From positions 1-64,000 of the forward strand of contig NZ_RCZE01000018.1 in assembly GCF_006438915.1 (NCBI RefSeq): a stretch of DNA of 64,000 nucleotides. The letters run 5' to 3'. The notes under the pieces were generated by a model. The model saw only the letters and a list, made by a program, of their open reading frames with translations, searched no databases and was not told where the DNA came from. Positions 43,401-51,566 of the stretch are shown here, one piece after another (position 1 is the stretch's first letter; every line of letters begins with the position of its first letter). This DNA comes from Pseudomonas arsenicoxydans (GTDB lineage Bacteria > Pseudomonadota > Gammaproteobacteria > Pseudomonadales > Pseudomonadaceae). The position numbers were made by a program, and so were the translations under genes.

Positions 43401-43568
43401 TCCGGCGCGGAATTGCGTCAACCACTGGGCCTGGTGATGGTCGGTGGATTGCTGGTGAGCCAGGTGCTGACCTTGTTCACTACGCCCGTCATCTATTTGT
43501 ACTTCGACCGTCTCGGTCGGCGCTGGGGCCACAAGTCTGACGCCGTGGAAACGGTAGAGCAGCCATGA
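40464..43568 (+). CDS. muxB: MuxB-type RND efflux transporter
   Basis: This 1034-residue RND inner-membrane transporter has the usual twelve helices in two repeats, with porter domains after helices 1 and 7. Visible conserved segments include FILRPVATTLSMLAIVLAGL, LPQVDYPTI, VVDDAIVMLENISRFIEEG (helix 4 region) and GIVKKNAIMMIDFAL (helix 10-11). Mux pumps use two different RND subunits, as with MdtB/MdtC in E. coli. It takes up drugs or other substrates using the proton gradient. Start overlaps muxA; stop overlaps muxC. Confidence 0.94.
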   Translation: MNISRLFILRPVATTLSMLAIVLAGLIAYRLLPVSALPQVDYPTIRVMTLYPGASPDVMTSAVTAPLERQFGQMPGLTQMASTSSGGASVLTLRFSLDINMDVAEQQVQAAINAATNLLPKDLPAPPVYNKVNPADTPVLTLAITSKTMLLPKLNDLVDTRMAQKIAQISGVGMVSIAGGQRQAVRIKVNPEALAANGLNLSDVRTLIGASNVNQPKGNFDGPTRVSMLDANDQLTSPKDYANLILAYANGAPLRLKDVAEIVDGAENERLAAWANENQAVLLNIQRQPGANVIEVVDRIKALLPSITDNLPAGLDVTVLTDRTQTIRASVKDVQHELLIAIALVVMVTFLFLRRASATIIPSIAVPLSLIGTFGVMYLAGFSVNNLTLMALTIATGFVVDDAIVMLENISRFIEEGDTPLNAALKGAKQIGFTLISLTLSLIAVLIPLLFMADVVGRLFREFAITLAVAILISLVVSLTLTPMMCARLLKREPKEEEQGRFYRASGAAIDWMIAAYGRKLQWVLKHQPLTLLVAIGTLALTVFLYMVVPKGFFPVQDTGVIQGISEAPQSISFAAMSERQQELAKVILADPAVESLSSYIGVDGDNSTLNSGRLLINLKSHNDRDLSATKVIARLQPELDKLVGIRLFMQPVQDLTIEDRVSRTQYQFSMSSPDSELLALWSGRLVDALSHRTELTDVASDLQDKGLQVYLVIDRDAASRVGVSVSNITDALYDAFGQRQISTIYTQASQYRVVLQSQSGEKIGPDALNQIHVKTTDGGQVRLSSLAHIEERQAQLAITHIGQFPAVMMSFNLAPGVALGHAVEIIDQVQKDIGMPIGVQTQFQGAAEAFQASLSSTLLLILAAVVTMYIVLGVLYESYIHPITILSTLPSAAVGALLALILSGNDLGMIAIIGIILLIGIVKKNAIMMIDFALDAERNQGMDPQTAIYQAALLRFRPILMTTLAALFGAVPLMLATGSGAELRQPLGLVMVGGLLVSQVLTLFTTPVIYLYFDRLGRRWGHKSDAVETVEQP

Positions 43569-46500
43569 ATCTGTCCGGACCTTTCATCAAGCGCCCGGTC
43601 GCAACGATGTTGCTGAGCCTGGCGATCATGCTGCTGGGCGGCGTGAGTTTCGGCCTGTTGCCGGTATCGCCGTTGCCGCAGATGGATTTTCCGGTGATCG
43701 TGGTGCAGGCCAGCCTGCCCGGCGCGAGCCCCGAGGTCATGGCCTCGACCGTGGCCACGCCGCTGGAACGCTCCTTCGGCGCCATCGCCGGGGTCAACAC
43801 CATGAGCAGCCGCTCCAGCCAGGGCTCGACCCGGGTGATCCTGCAATTTGACCTCGACCGCGACATCAACGGCGCGGCGCGAGAAGTGCAAGCGGCGATC
43901 AATGCCTCGCGCAACCTGCTGCCGAGCGGGATGCGCAGCATGCCGACCTACAAGAAGATCAACCCGTCCCAGGCGCCGATCATGGTGCTGTCGCTGACCT
44001 CGGATGTGCTGGAAAAGGGCCAGCTCTACGATTTGGCTTCGACCATCCTGTCCCAAAGCCTGTCGCAGGTGCAGGGCGTAGGCGAAGTGCAGATCGGCGG
44101 CAGTTCGTTGCCGGCGGTGCGTATCGAGCTCCAACCGCAAGCCCTCAACCAGTACGGCGTGGCCCTGGACGATGTGCGCAACACCATAGCCAATGCCAAC
44201 GTGCGCAGGCCGAAGGGCTCGGTCGAAGACGGCGAACGATTGTGGCAGGTCCAGGCCAACGATCAACTGGAAAAAGCCAAGGACTACGAGTCGCTGATCA
44301 TCCACTACAACGGCGGTGCAGCCCTGCGCCTCAAGGATGTGGCCAAGGTCAGCGACGGCGTCGAAGACCGCTACAACAGCGGCTTCTTCAACGATGACGC
44401 GGCGGTGTTGCTGGTGATCAACCGTCAGGCCGGTGCCAACATCATCGAGACGGTCAATGAAATCAAGGCGCAGTTGCCGGCGTTACAGGCGGTGCTGCCG
44501 GCCAGCGTCAAGCTGAACCTGGCGATGGACCGTTCGCCGGTGATCAAGGCAACCTTGCACGAAGCGGAAATGACCCTGTTGATCGCCGTGACGCTGGTGA
44601 TCCTGGTGGTGTTCCTGTTCCTCGGTAATTTCCGCGCCTCGCTGATCCCGACATTGGCGGTGCCAGTGTCGCTGGTGGGCACCTTTGCCGTGATGTACCT
44701 CTACGGGTTTTCACTGAACAACCTGTCGCTGATGGCGCTGATCCTGGCCACCGGGCTGGTGGTCGACGATGCCATCGTGGTACTGGAGAACATCTCCCGG
44801 CACATCGACAAAGGCGTGCCGCCGATGAAGGCCGCGTACCTCGGTGCTCAGGAAGTCGGCTTTACCTTGCTGTCGATGAACGTCTCGCTGGTGGCGGTGT
44901 TCCTGTCGATCCTGTTCATGGGCGGGATCATCGAAAGTCTGTTCCGCGAGTTTTCCATCACCCTGGCCGCGTCCATCGTGGTGTCGCTGGTGGTCTCGCT
45001 GACCTTGACGCCGATGCTCTGCGCCCGTTGGCTGAAGCCGCACACGCCAGGACAGGAAAACCGTTTGCAGCGCTGGAGCCAGCGCACCAACGAATGGATG
45101 GTCGGCAAATACGCGACCAGCCTCGATTGGGTATTGCGTCATCGTCGACTGACTTTGCTCAGCCTGTTGGTGACAATTGGCGTGAACGTTGCGCTGTATG
45201 TGGTTGTTCCTAAAACATTCTTGCCGCAGCAAGATACCGGTCAGCTGATTGGTTTTGTTCGCGGCGACGACGGTTTGTCGTTCAACGTGATGCAACCCAA
45301 AATGGAAACCTTCCGCCGTGCCGTGCTCAAGGACGAGGCAGTAGAAAGCGTCGCAGGGTTCATCGGAGGCACGAACGGCACCAACAATGCCGTCATGATC
45401 GTGCGGCTCAAGCCGATCAAGGAGCGCAGCATTTCCGCGCAGAAGGTCATCGAGCGCCTGCGCAAGGAAATGCCCAAGGTCCCCGGCGCGCAGCTGATGC
45501 TGATGGCGGACCAGGACCTGCAATTTGGCGGTGGCCGCGAACAGACCTCGTCGCAGTATTCCTACATTCTGCAAAGCGGTGACCTGGGCGCGTTGCGCGA
45601 GTGGTACCCGAAAGTCGTTGCCGCGCTCAAGGCGTTGCCGGAATTGACGGCGATTGACGCTCGGGAAGGTCGTGGTGCGCGACAGGTCACGCTGATTGTC
45701 GACCGCGATCAGGCCAAGCGCCTGGGTGTCGACATGAGCATGGTCACGGCCGTGCTGAACAACGCCTACAGCCAGCGGCAGATTTCGACGATTTACGACA
45801 GCCTCAACCAATATCAGGTGGTGATGGAAGTCGATCCGAAATACGCCCAGGATCCGGTGACGCTCAAACAAGTGCAGGTGATCACTGCCGACGGTGCGCG
45901 GATTCCTCTGTCGACCATCGCCCACTACGAAAACAGCCTGGAAGACGACCGGGTCAGCCACGAAGGCCAGTTTGCCTCCGAAAGCCTGTCGTTTGACATG
46001 GCCGAAGGCGTGACGGTGGAGCAGGGCACTGCCGCCATCGAACGGGCGATTGCCAAAGTTGGGCTGCCTGAAGACGTGATCGCGAAAATGGCCGGCACCG
46101 CCGATGCGTTCGCCGCGACCCAAAAGAGCCAGCCGTGGATGATTCTCGGCGCGCTCGTGGCGGTCTACCTGGTGTTGGGTGTGCTGTATGAAAGCTACAT
46201 CCATCCGTTGACCATTCTGTCGACCTTGCCGTCGGCCGGGGTCGGCGCGTTGCTGTCGATCTATGCGCTGGGCGGCGAGTTCAGCCTGATCTCGTTGCTG
46301 GGGCTGTTTTTGCTGATCGGCGTGGTGAAGAAAAACGCCATTCTGATGATCGACCTCGCACTGCAACTCGAACGCCAACAAGGCCTGGCGCCGTTGGAGT
46401 CAATTCGCAGTGCCTGTCTGCAACGTTTGCGCCCAATCCTGATGACCACCCTGGCGGCGATCCTCGGCGCCGTACCGTTGCTGCTGAGCCGGGCGGAAGG

Positions 46501-46672
46501 GGCGGAAATGCGCCAGCCACTGGGCCTGACCATCATTGGCGGGCTGATCTTCAGCCAGGTGTTGACCCTTTACACCACCCCGGTGGTTTACCTCTATCTC
46601 GACAAACTGCGCCATCGCTTCAATAAATGGCGTGGGGTGCGTACTGATGCTGCTTTGGAAACTCCGCTATGA
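43565..46672 (+). CDS. muxC: MuxC-type RND efflux transporter
   Basis: This 1035-residue RND transporter is the partner of MuxB, likely forming a heterotrimer. Conserved parts include FIKRPVATMLLSLAIMLLGG, LPQMDFPVIVVQ, VVDDAIVVLENISRHIDKG and GVVKKNAILMIDLALQLER. The two paralogues are similar in size but differ in detail, as MdtB and MdtC do. It starts at the ATG overlapping the muxB stop and ends overlapping opmB by four bases, so all four genes are translationally linked. Confidence 0.94.
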   Translation: MNLSGPFIKRPVATMLLSLAIMLLGGVSFGLLPVSPLPQMDFPVIVVQASLPGASPEVMASTVATPLERSFGAIAGVNTMSSRSSQGSTRVILQFDLDRDINGAAREVQAAINASRNLLPSGMRSMPTYKKINPSQAPIMVLSLTSDVLEKGQLYDLASTILSQSLSQVQGVGEVQIGGSSLPAVRIELQPQALNQYGVALDDVRNTIANANVRRPKGSVEDGERLWQVQANDQLEKAKDYESLIIHYNGGAALRLKDVAKVSDGVEDRYNSGFFNDDAAVLLVINRQAGANIIETVNEIKAQLPALQAVLPASVKLNLAMDRSPVIKATLHEAEMTLLIAVTLVILVVFLFLGNFRASLIPTLAVPVSLVGTFAVMYLYGFSLNNLSLMALILATGLVVDDAIVVLENISRHIDKGVPPMKAAYLGAQEVGFTLLSMNVSLVAVFLSILFMGGIIESLFREFSITLAASIVVSLVVSLTLTPMLCARWLKPHTPGQENRLQRWSQRTNEWMVGKYATSLDWVLRHRRLTLLSLLVTIGVNVALYVVVPKTFLPQQDTGQLIGFVRGDDGLSFNVMQPKMETFRRAVLKDEAVESVAGFIGGTNGTNNAVMIVRLKPIKERSISAQKVIERLRKEMPKVPGAQLMLMADQDLQFGGGREQTSSQYSYILQSGDLGALREWYPKVVAALKALPELTAIDAREGRGARQVTLIVDRDQAKRLGVDMSMVTAVLNNAYSQRQISTIYDSLNQYQVVMEVDPKYAQDPVTLKQVQVITADGARIPLSTIAHYENSLEDDRVSHEGQFASESLSFDMAEGVTVEQGTAAIERAIAKVGLPEDVIAKMAGTADAFAATQKSQPWMILGALVAVYLVLGVLYESYIHPLTILSTLPSAGVGALLSIYALGGEFSLISLLGLFLLIGVVKKNAILMIDLALQLERQQGLAPLESIRSACLQRLRPILMTTLAAILGAVPLLLSRAEGAEMRQPLGLTIIGGLIFSQVLTLYTTPVVYLYLDKLRHRFNKWRGVRTDAALETPL

Positions 46673-48150
46673 CTGACCGTTCGCTTATCAATCTGGCCGC
46701 CCCGCTGGCTGCCGCCCGAGGCTCGCGTCTGCTGAGTCTGGCGCTGTGCGTGGCGATGCTCAGCGCGTGTGCTGTCGGCCCGGACTATCAGCGTCCACAA
46801 GCTGCCGCGCCGGTGCAATACAAGGAAGCGGCCGGCTGGCGTCAGGCCAGTCCGAGTGACTCCCTGGCGCGCGGTGCCTGGTGGGAGTTGTATGGCGATC
46901 AGCAGCTCAATGGCCTGATTGAGCAACTCAACCGCTCCAACCAGACGGTGGCCCAGTCCGAGGCGCAATACCGTCAGGCCCAGGCCTTGGTGCGCAGCGC
47001 ACGCGGGGCGTTTTTTCCGACGGTGGATTTGACCGTGGGCAAAAACCGCTCCAGTCAGGGCACCGGCAGCAGCAACTCAAGCCTGACCAGTTCCTCCAGC
47101 GGTATTCGTGACACCTACACCGCGCAGGCCGGGGTCAGTTGGGAGGCGGACGTGTGGGGCAAACTGCGCCGAGGTCTTGAGGCCGACACCGCCAATGCCC
47201 AGGCGAGCTTTGCCGACCTGGCCGCGATGCGACTGAGCCAGCAGTCTGAGCTGGTGCAGAACTACCTGCAATTGCGGGTGATAGACGAACAGAAGCGTTT
47301 GCTGGAAGCGACGGTCGAGGCTTATCAGCGTTCGCTGACCATGACGGAAAACCAATACCGCGCCGGTGTTTCCGGCCGGGACGCAGTGGCGCAGGCGCAG
47401 ACTCAACTCAAAAGCACCCAGGCCGACATGGTTGACCTGATCTGGGAGCGTGCCCAGTTCGAAAACGCCATCGCCGTGCTGATCGGGCTGCCTCCAGCCG
47501 AATTCAGCCTGGCAGAAACCACCAGCATCCCGACCTTGCCCGAAGTGCCAGTGGGCCTGCCTTCGCAATTGCTGGAGCGCCGTCCGGACATTGCCTCCGC
47601 CGAACGCTCGGTGATGGCCGCCAACGCCAATATCGGCGTGGCCAAGGCCGCGTATTACCCGGATTTCACCTTGAGCCTGAACGGTGGTTATAGCAGCAGC
47701 ACCTATTCCAACTGGATCAGCGTGCCGAATCGTTTTTGGTCGGTCGGGCCGCAACTGGCCATGACCTTGTTTGATGGCGGACAGCGCTCGGCAGAAGTCG
47801 ATCGCAGTGAAGCGGCCTACGACGAGACAGTGGCCAAGTACCGCCAGACCGTGCTCGACGGCTTCCGCGAAGTGGAAAACTACCTGGTGCAGCTCAAGGT
47901 GCTGGAGCAGGAAGCCGGCGTGCGCCAGGAAGCACTGGAGGCAGCGCGTATCTCGTTGCGCCTGACCCAGAATCAATACAAGGCCGGTTTGATTGCTTAT
48001 CTGGACGTGGTGGTGGTTCAGGCAACGGCATTAAGCAATGAACGCAGTGTGCTGGATCTCTTGCAGAGCCGATTGATTGCCAGTGTGCAATTGATCGCCG
48101 CGCTGGGCGGCGGTTGGGACGGGGCGTTGCAGGTCAGCGAAAACAAATAA
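46669..48150 (+). CDS. opmB: OpmB-type outer-membrane efflux lipoprotein
   Basis: This 493-residue NodT-family outer-membrane factor has a lipoprotein signal with Cys34 (MLSACAVGPDYQRP), two alpha-hairpin repeats and the typical TolC-like segments (QSELVQNYLQLRVIDEQKRLLE, ERRPDIASAERSVMAANANIGVAKAAYYPDF). It forms the exit duct of the MuxABC-OpmB tripartite pump. Start ATG overlaps the muxC stop. The start of the frame (MTDRSLINLAAPLAAARGSRL) is longer than many signals but the lipobox is clear. A REPIN follows after 47 bases. Confidence 0.93.
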   Translation: MTDRSLINLAAPLAAARGSRLLSLALCVAMLSACAVGPDYQRPQAAAPVQYKEAAGWRQASPSDSLARGAWWELYGDQQLNGLIEQLNRSNQTVAQSEAQYRQAQALVRSARGAFFPTVDLTVGKNRSSQGTGSSNSSLTSSSSGIRDTYTAQAGVSWEADVWGKLRRGLEADTANAQASFADLAAMRLSQQSELVQNYLQLRVIDEQKRLLEATVEAYQRSLTMTENQYRAGVSGRDAVAQAQTQLKSTQADMVDLIWERAQFENAIAVLIGLPPAEFSLAETTSIPTLPEVPVGLPSQLLERRPDIASAERSVMAANANIGVAKAAYYPDFTLSLNGGYSSSTYSNWISVPNRFWSVGPQLAMTLFDGGQRSAEVDRSEAAYDETVAKYRQTVLDGFREVENYLVQLKVLEQEAGVRQEALEAARISLRLTQNQYKAGLIAYLDVVVVQATALSNERSVLDLLQSRLIASVQLIAALGGGWDGALQVSENK

Positions 48151-48484
48151 CCCTGTAGCAGCTGACGTGAGGCTCGGTCCGTGCTCGGGCGCTTTTCTGT
48201 GGCGAGGGAGCTTGCTCCCGCTGGGCAGCGAAGCGGCCCCAAAAAGGAGGGGCCTGCTGCGCAGTCCAGCGGGAGCAAGCTCCCTCGCCACAGGTTCAGC
48301 GTTGCGTGTGAATTGGCGGGTATCAGGTGTTTCCGGCCTCTTTTCCTGACATCAAACAAGCGTTTCATCGGGTTGATGGCCAGTTGCTTATTTTGTCAGT
48401 GCGTTCTTTTGCGCAATCAGTACAATCGCCCGCATTTGCCCCCCGAGTAAGGACGCTCTACGGCGGGCGCTCGCGAGAAGTCTC
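48151..48484. other. 334-base gap between opmB and the MHYT gene
   Basis: It contains a REPIN at 48198-48294. The rest shows a TACAAT (48421-48426) that would suit a -10 box for the downstream gene, but no -35 at the right distance (nearest TTGTCA is 22 bases away). No further gene is apparent. Confidence 0.5.
48198..48294. repeat. REPIN, GTGGCGAGGGAGC type
   Basis: TGTGGCGAGGGAGCTTGCTC and inverted copy surround a short spacer with CGAAGCGGCCCC and CTGCTGCGCAGTCC ends. It lies downstream of the efflux operon. Confidence 0.88.
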
Positions 48485-50566
48485 ATGCTGATCGGTAGCT
48501 ATTCACCCACCCTGGTTATCATTTCGCTCTGTGTGGCGATTCTCGCGTCCTATACCGCGCTCGACCTGACCGGGCGAATTGCCACGGCCAAAGGCCGGGC
48601 TGTGCATTTCTGGACGGCGGGCGGCGCCTTTGCCATGGGCATTGGCGTGTGGTCGATGCACTTCATCGGCATGCTCGCGTTCAAATTGCCGATTGACCTG
48701 GGCTACGACCTCACGATCACCTTCCTGTCGCTGTTGACCGCCATCCTCTCTTGCGGATTTGCCCTGTGGCTCGTCAGTCAGCCGAAGTTGCCGGCCTGGC
48801 AACTAGGGTTTGGCGCGATGGTGATGGGCGCCGGGATCAGTGCGATGCACTACACCGGCATGGCGGCCATGCGCATGCAACCGGGCATTGATTACGACCC
48901 GACGCTGTTTGGCGCCTCGCTGCTGATCGCTATTGGCGCTTCGGGCGCGGCGCTCTGGATCGCCTTCCGTCTGCGTCAGCACACGCCGTATGTCGGTCTG
49001 ATCCGCGGCGGTGCGGCGGTGATCATGGGCATCGCCATTGTCGGCATGCACTACACCGGTATGGCGGCAGCGCGCTTTGCGGACGGCAGTTTCTGTGGCG
49101 CTGCCGTCAGCGGTCTGAACGGCAAGGGCCTGGACAATCTGGTGCTGATCACCACGCTGGCGGTGTTGAGCATCGCCTTGTTGACGTCGGTGCTTGACGC
49201 GCGTCTGGAAGCGCGCACCGCTGACCTCGCGCGCTCGCTGACCGAGGCGAACCGCGAACTGACCCAACTGGCCTTGCACGACCCTCTGACCGGTTTGCCC
49301 AATCGCGTTTTGCTGGCCGATCGCATCGAACAAGCGATGTCCAAAGTCAAGGAGCAGGGCGGTTGTTTCGCGTTGATGTTCATCGATCTGGACGGCTTCA
49401 AACCGGTCAATGACGCCTTTGGCCACCACATGGGTGATCAGTTGTTGCGCGAAGTCGGCCTGCGCCTGCGTGAAGATTTGCGCAGTCAGGACACATTGGC
49501 ACGCATCGGTGGTGATGAATTTGTATTGCTGGTGCGGCTCGCCGAGCCGGATGACGCGCTGAGCCTGGCGGCGCGTCAGGTCGGTTTGATTGCTCGCTCG
49601 TTCCGGGTGGCTGAACACGACTTGCAGATTTCCGCCAGCGTCGGCATCGCGCTGTATCCGGGCAACGGCCAGACCGCCCAGGACCTGCTGATGAACGCCG
49701 ACGCAGCGATGTATCACGCCAAGGGTGCCGGAAAAAACGGCTACAGCTTCTTCGACGCTTCGATGAACAGCAACGCGCGCAAGCAGCTGCAATTGTTGCA
49801 AGACCTGCGCAATGCGCTCGAACAGAAACAGTTCAGCCTCTATTACCAGCCCAAGTTTGACGCGATTAATGGCCGGCCGGTGGGGGCCGAAGCACTGCTG
49901 CGTTGGGAGCATCCGACGCGGGGCATGATCCTGCCGGACACGTTTATCGATCTGGCGGAAAAAACCGGGCTGATCATTCCGATCGGCGAGTGGGTCCTCA
50001 ACGAAGCCTGTCGCCAGATGCGCGAATGGTATGTGCTGGGCTACACCGACTGGCGGATCGCGGTGAACCTCTCGGCGTTGCAGTTCTGCCATGCCGGGCT
50101 GGTTCAAAGCGTCGCCAAGGCCCTGAGCACCCATCGGCTGCCGGCCAATAGCCTGACCCTGGAAATTACTGAAACCACCGCCATGAGCGACGCCGATGCG
50201 AGCATGACGGTGTTGCAGGAACTCTCGGCCATGGGCGTTGACCTGTCCATTGATGACTTCGGGACGGGCTATTCGAGCCTGATGTACCTCAAGCGCCTGC
50301 CGGCCAACGAGTTGAAGATCGACCGCGGTTTCGTCCGCGACCTGGAACACGACAGCGACGACGCGGCGATTGTCTCGGCGATCGTCGCACTCGGTCAGGC
50401 GCTGGGCTTGCGGATCGTTGCTGAAGGCGTCGAAACCGGCGTGCAACAAGACTTCCTGACCAAGCTGGGATGTAATTCGTTACAGGGTTACCTGTTGGGG
50501 CACCCGCTGCCGGCCGACCGCTTCATGGTCGACATTCTGCGCGCAGAACAACTGACCACAGCCTGA
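48485..50566 (+). CDS. mucR: MHYT-GGDEF-EAL cyclic-di-GMP protein, MucR-like
   Basis: This 693-residue inner-membrane protein has seven helices with three MHYT-type motifs (MHFIGMLAF, MHYTGMAAM, MHYTGMAAA; probably metal or gas binding), a GGDEF domain with intact GGDEF (342-346) and an RSQD allosteric I-site (333-336), and an EAL domain (EAL 469-471) with DDFGTGYSSL. Both diguanylate cyclase and phosphodiesterase motifs look complete. P. aeruginosa MucR (about 685 residues) has this architecture and affects alginate; NbdA has a degenerate GGDEF, so MucR is the better match. The symbol is by architecture only. Confidence 0.88.
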   Translation: MLIGSYSPTLVIISLCVAILASYTALDLTGRIATAKGRAVHFWTAGGAFAMGIGVWSMHFIGMLAFKLPIDLGYDLTITFLSLLTAILSCGFALWLVSQPKLPAWQLGFGAMVMGAGISAMHYTGMAAMRMQPGIDYDPTLFGASLLIAIGASGAALWIAFRLRQHTPYVGLIRGGAAVIMGIAIVGMHYTGMAAARFADGSFCGAAVSGLNGKGLDNLVLITTLAVLSIALLTSVLDARLEARTADLARSLTEANRELTQLALHDPLTGLPNRVLLADRIEQAMSKVKEQGGCFALMFIDLDGFKPVNDAFGHHMGDQLLREVGLRLREDLRSQDTLARIGGDEFVLLVRLAEPDDALSLAARQVGLIARSFRVAEHDLQISASVGIALYPGNGQTAQDLLMNADAAMYHAKGAGKNGYSFFDASMNSNARKQLQLLQDLRNALEQKQFSLYYQPKFDAINGRPVGAEALLRWEHPTRGMILPDTFIDLAEKTGLIIPIGEWVLNEACRQMREWYVLGYTDWRIAVNLSALQFCHAGLVQSVAKALSTHRLPANSLTLEITETTAMSDADASMTVLQELSAMGVDLSIDDFGTGYSSLMYLKRLPANELKIDRGFVRDLEHDSDDAAIVSAIVALGQALGLRIVAEGVETGVQQDFLTKLGCNSLQGYLLGHPLPADRFMVDILRAEQLTTA

Positions 50567-50685
50567 AAATCCCCGAATGGGCGGTGGTGTGGGGGGTATC
50601 TGTTGATGTGAGTCCATGCAAAAGCCGGCAATGACGGTTATTCTTGACCCCGACTGTTTACGCTTGGTTTTGGGGGAACGCTAAC

Positions 50686-51432
50686 ATGGACAAAGTCATC
50701 GTCATCACCGGTGGCGGACGCGGCATTGGTGCCGCCACCGCATTGTTGGCCGCCGAACAGGGCTATCGGATCTGTATCAACTACCAGTCTGACGAGTCCG
50801 CCGCGCAAAGTGTGCTGGAGCAAGTCCGCGCACTGGGCGCCCAAGCCATTGCGGTGCGCGCCGATGTCAGCATCGAAGATGAAGTGATCGCCATGTTCCG
50901 CCGCGTGGACACCGAACTGGGCCGGGTCACGGCACTGGTCAACAATGCCGGCACCGTCGGGCACAAGTCCCGTGTCGACGAAATGTCCGAGTTCCGCATT
51001 CTCAAAATTCTCAAGACCAACGTCCTGGCGCCGATCCTCTGCGCCAAGCACGCGGTTCTGCGCATGTCGCCCAAACATGGCGGGCAGGGTGGCAGCATCG
51101 TCAACGTGTCCTCGGTGGCCTCGCGTTTGGGCTCGCCCAACGAGTACGTGGATTACGCCGCATCAAAAGGTGCCTTGGACAGCTTCACCATTGGTCTGTC
51201 CAAGGAAGTGGCGGGCGAGGGCATTCGCGTCAACGCCGTGCGGCCAGGGTTTATCTTCACCGACTTCCATGCGCTGAGCGGCGATCCGGACCGGGTCAGC
51301 AAGCTTGAGTCGGCGATTCCGATGGCTCGCGGTGGAAGGCCGGATGAAGTGGCGGAAGCGATTGTGTGGTTGCTGTCTGACAAGGCTTCTTATGCGACCG
51401 GGACGTTTGTTGATCTTGGCGGTGGGCGTTAA
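50686..51432 (+). CDS. short-chain dehydrogenase/reductase
   Basis: This 248-residue classical SDR has the cofactor motif TGGGRGIG (8-15), NNAG (87-90), catalytic Ser143, and Tyr157-x3-Lys161 (YAASK), then NAVRPGFI and the C-terminal FVDLGGG. It oxidises or reduces an alcohol/carbonyl with NAD(P); the Arg-containing turn and the following residues do not settle the cofactor. It resembles FabG-like oxidoreductases, but sits alone. The ATG at 50686 is the family start. A REPIN follows. Confidence 0.9.
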   Translation: MDKVIVITGGGRGIGAATALLAAEQGYRICINYQSDESAAQSVLEQVRALGAQAIAVRADVSIEDEVIAMFRRVDTELGRVTALVNNAGTVGHKSRVDEMSEFRILKILKTNVLAPILCAKHAVLRMSPKHGGQGGSIVNVSSVASRLGSPNEYVDYAASKGALDSFTIGLSKEVAGEGIRVNAVRPGFIFTDFHALSGDPDRVSKLESAIPMARGGRPDEVAEAIVWLLSDKASYATGTFVDLGGGR

Positions 51433-51462
51433 TCGCTGAGATTTGTATTGCCTGTACTGGCC

Positions 51463-51541
51463 TCTTCGCGAGCAAGCCCGCTCCCACATTAATTTTGTGT
51501 CGTTCACACATCAAATGTGGGAGCGGGCTTGCTCGCGAAGG
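51463..51541. repeat. REPIN, GTGGGAGCGGGC type
   Basis: CTTCGCGAGCAAGCCCGCTC and its inverted copy enclose a short spacer with TTTTGTGTCG and CACACATC. It separates the SDR and MocR genes, which are convergent. Confidence 0.87.
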
Positions 51542-51566
51542 CGTAAGTCGAAACGCCACAATATTT

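Noticed and set aside
48803..50449. A 548-codon minus frame inside the MHYT-GGDEF-EAL gene
   Set aside because: Antisense shadow; the composition (Arg/His/Gln rich) and lack of ribosome-binding site argue against a gene.
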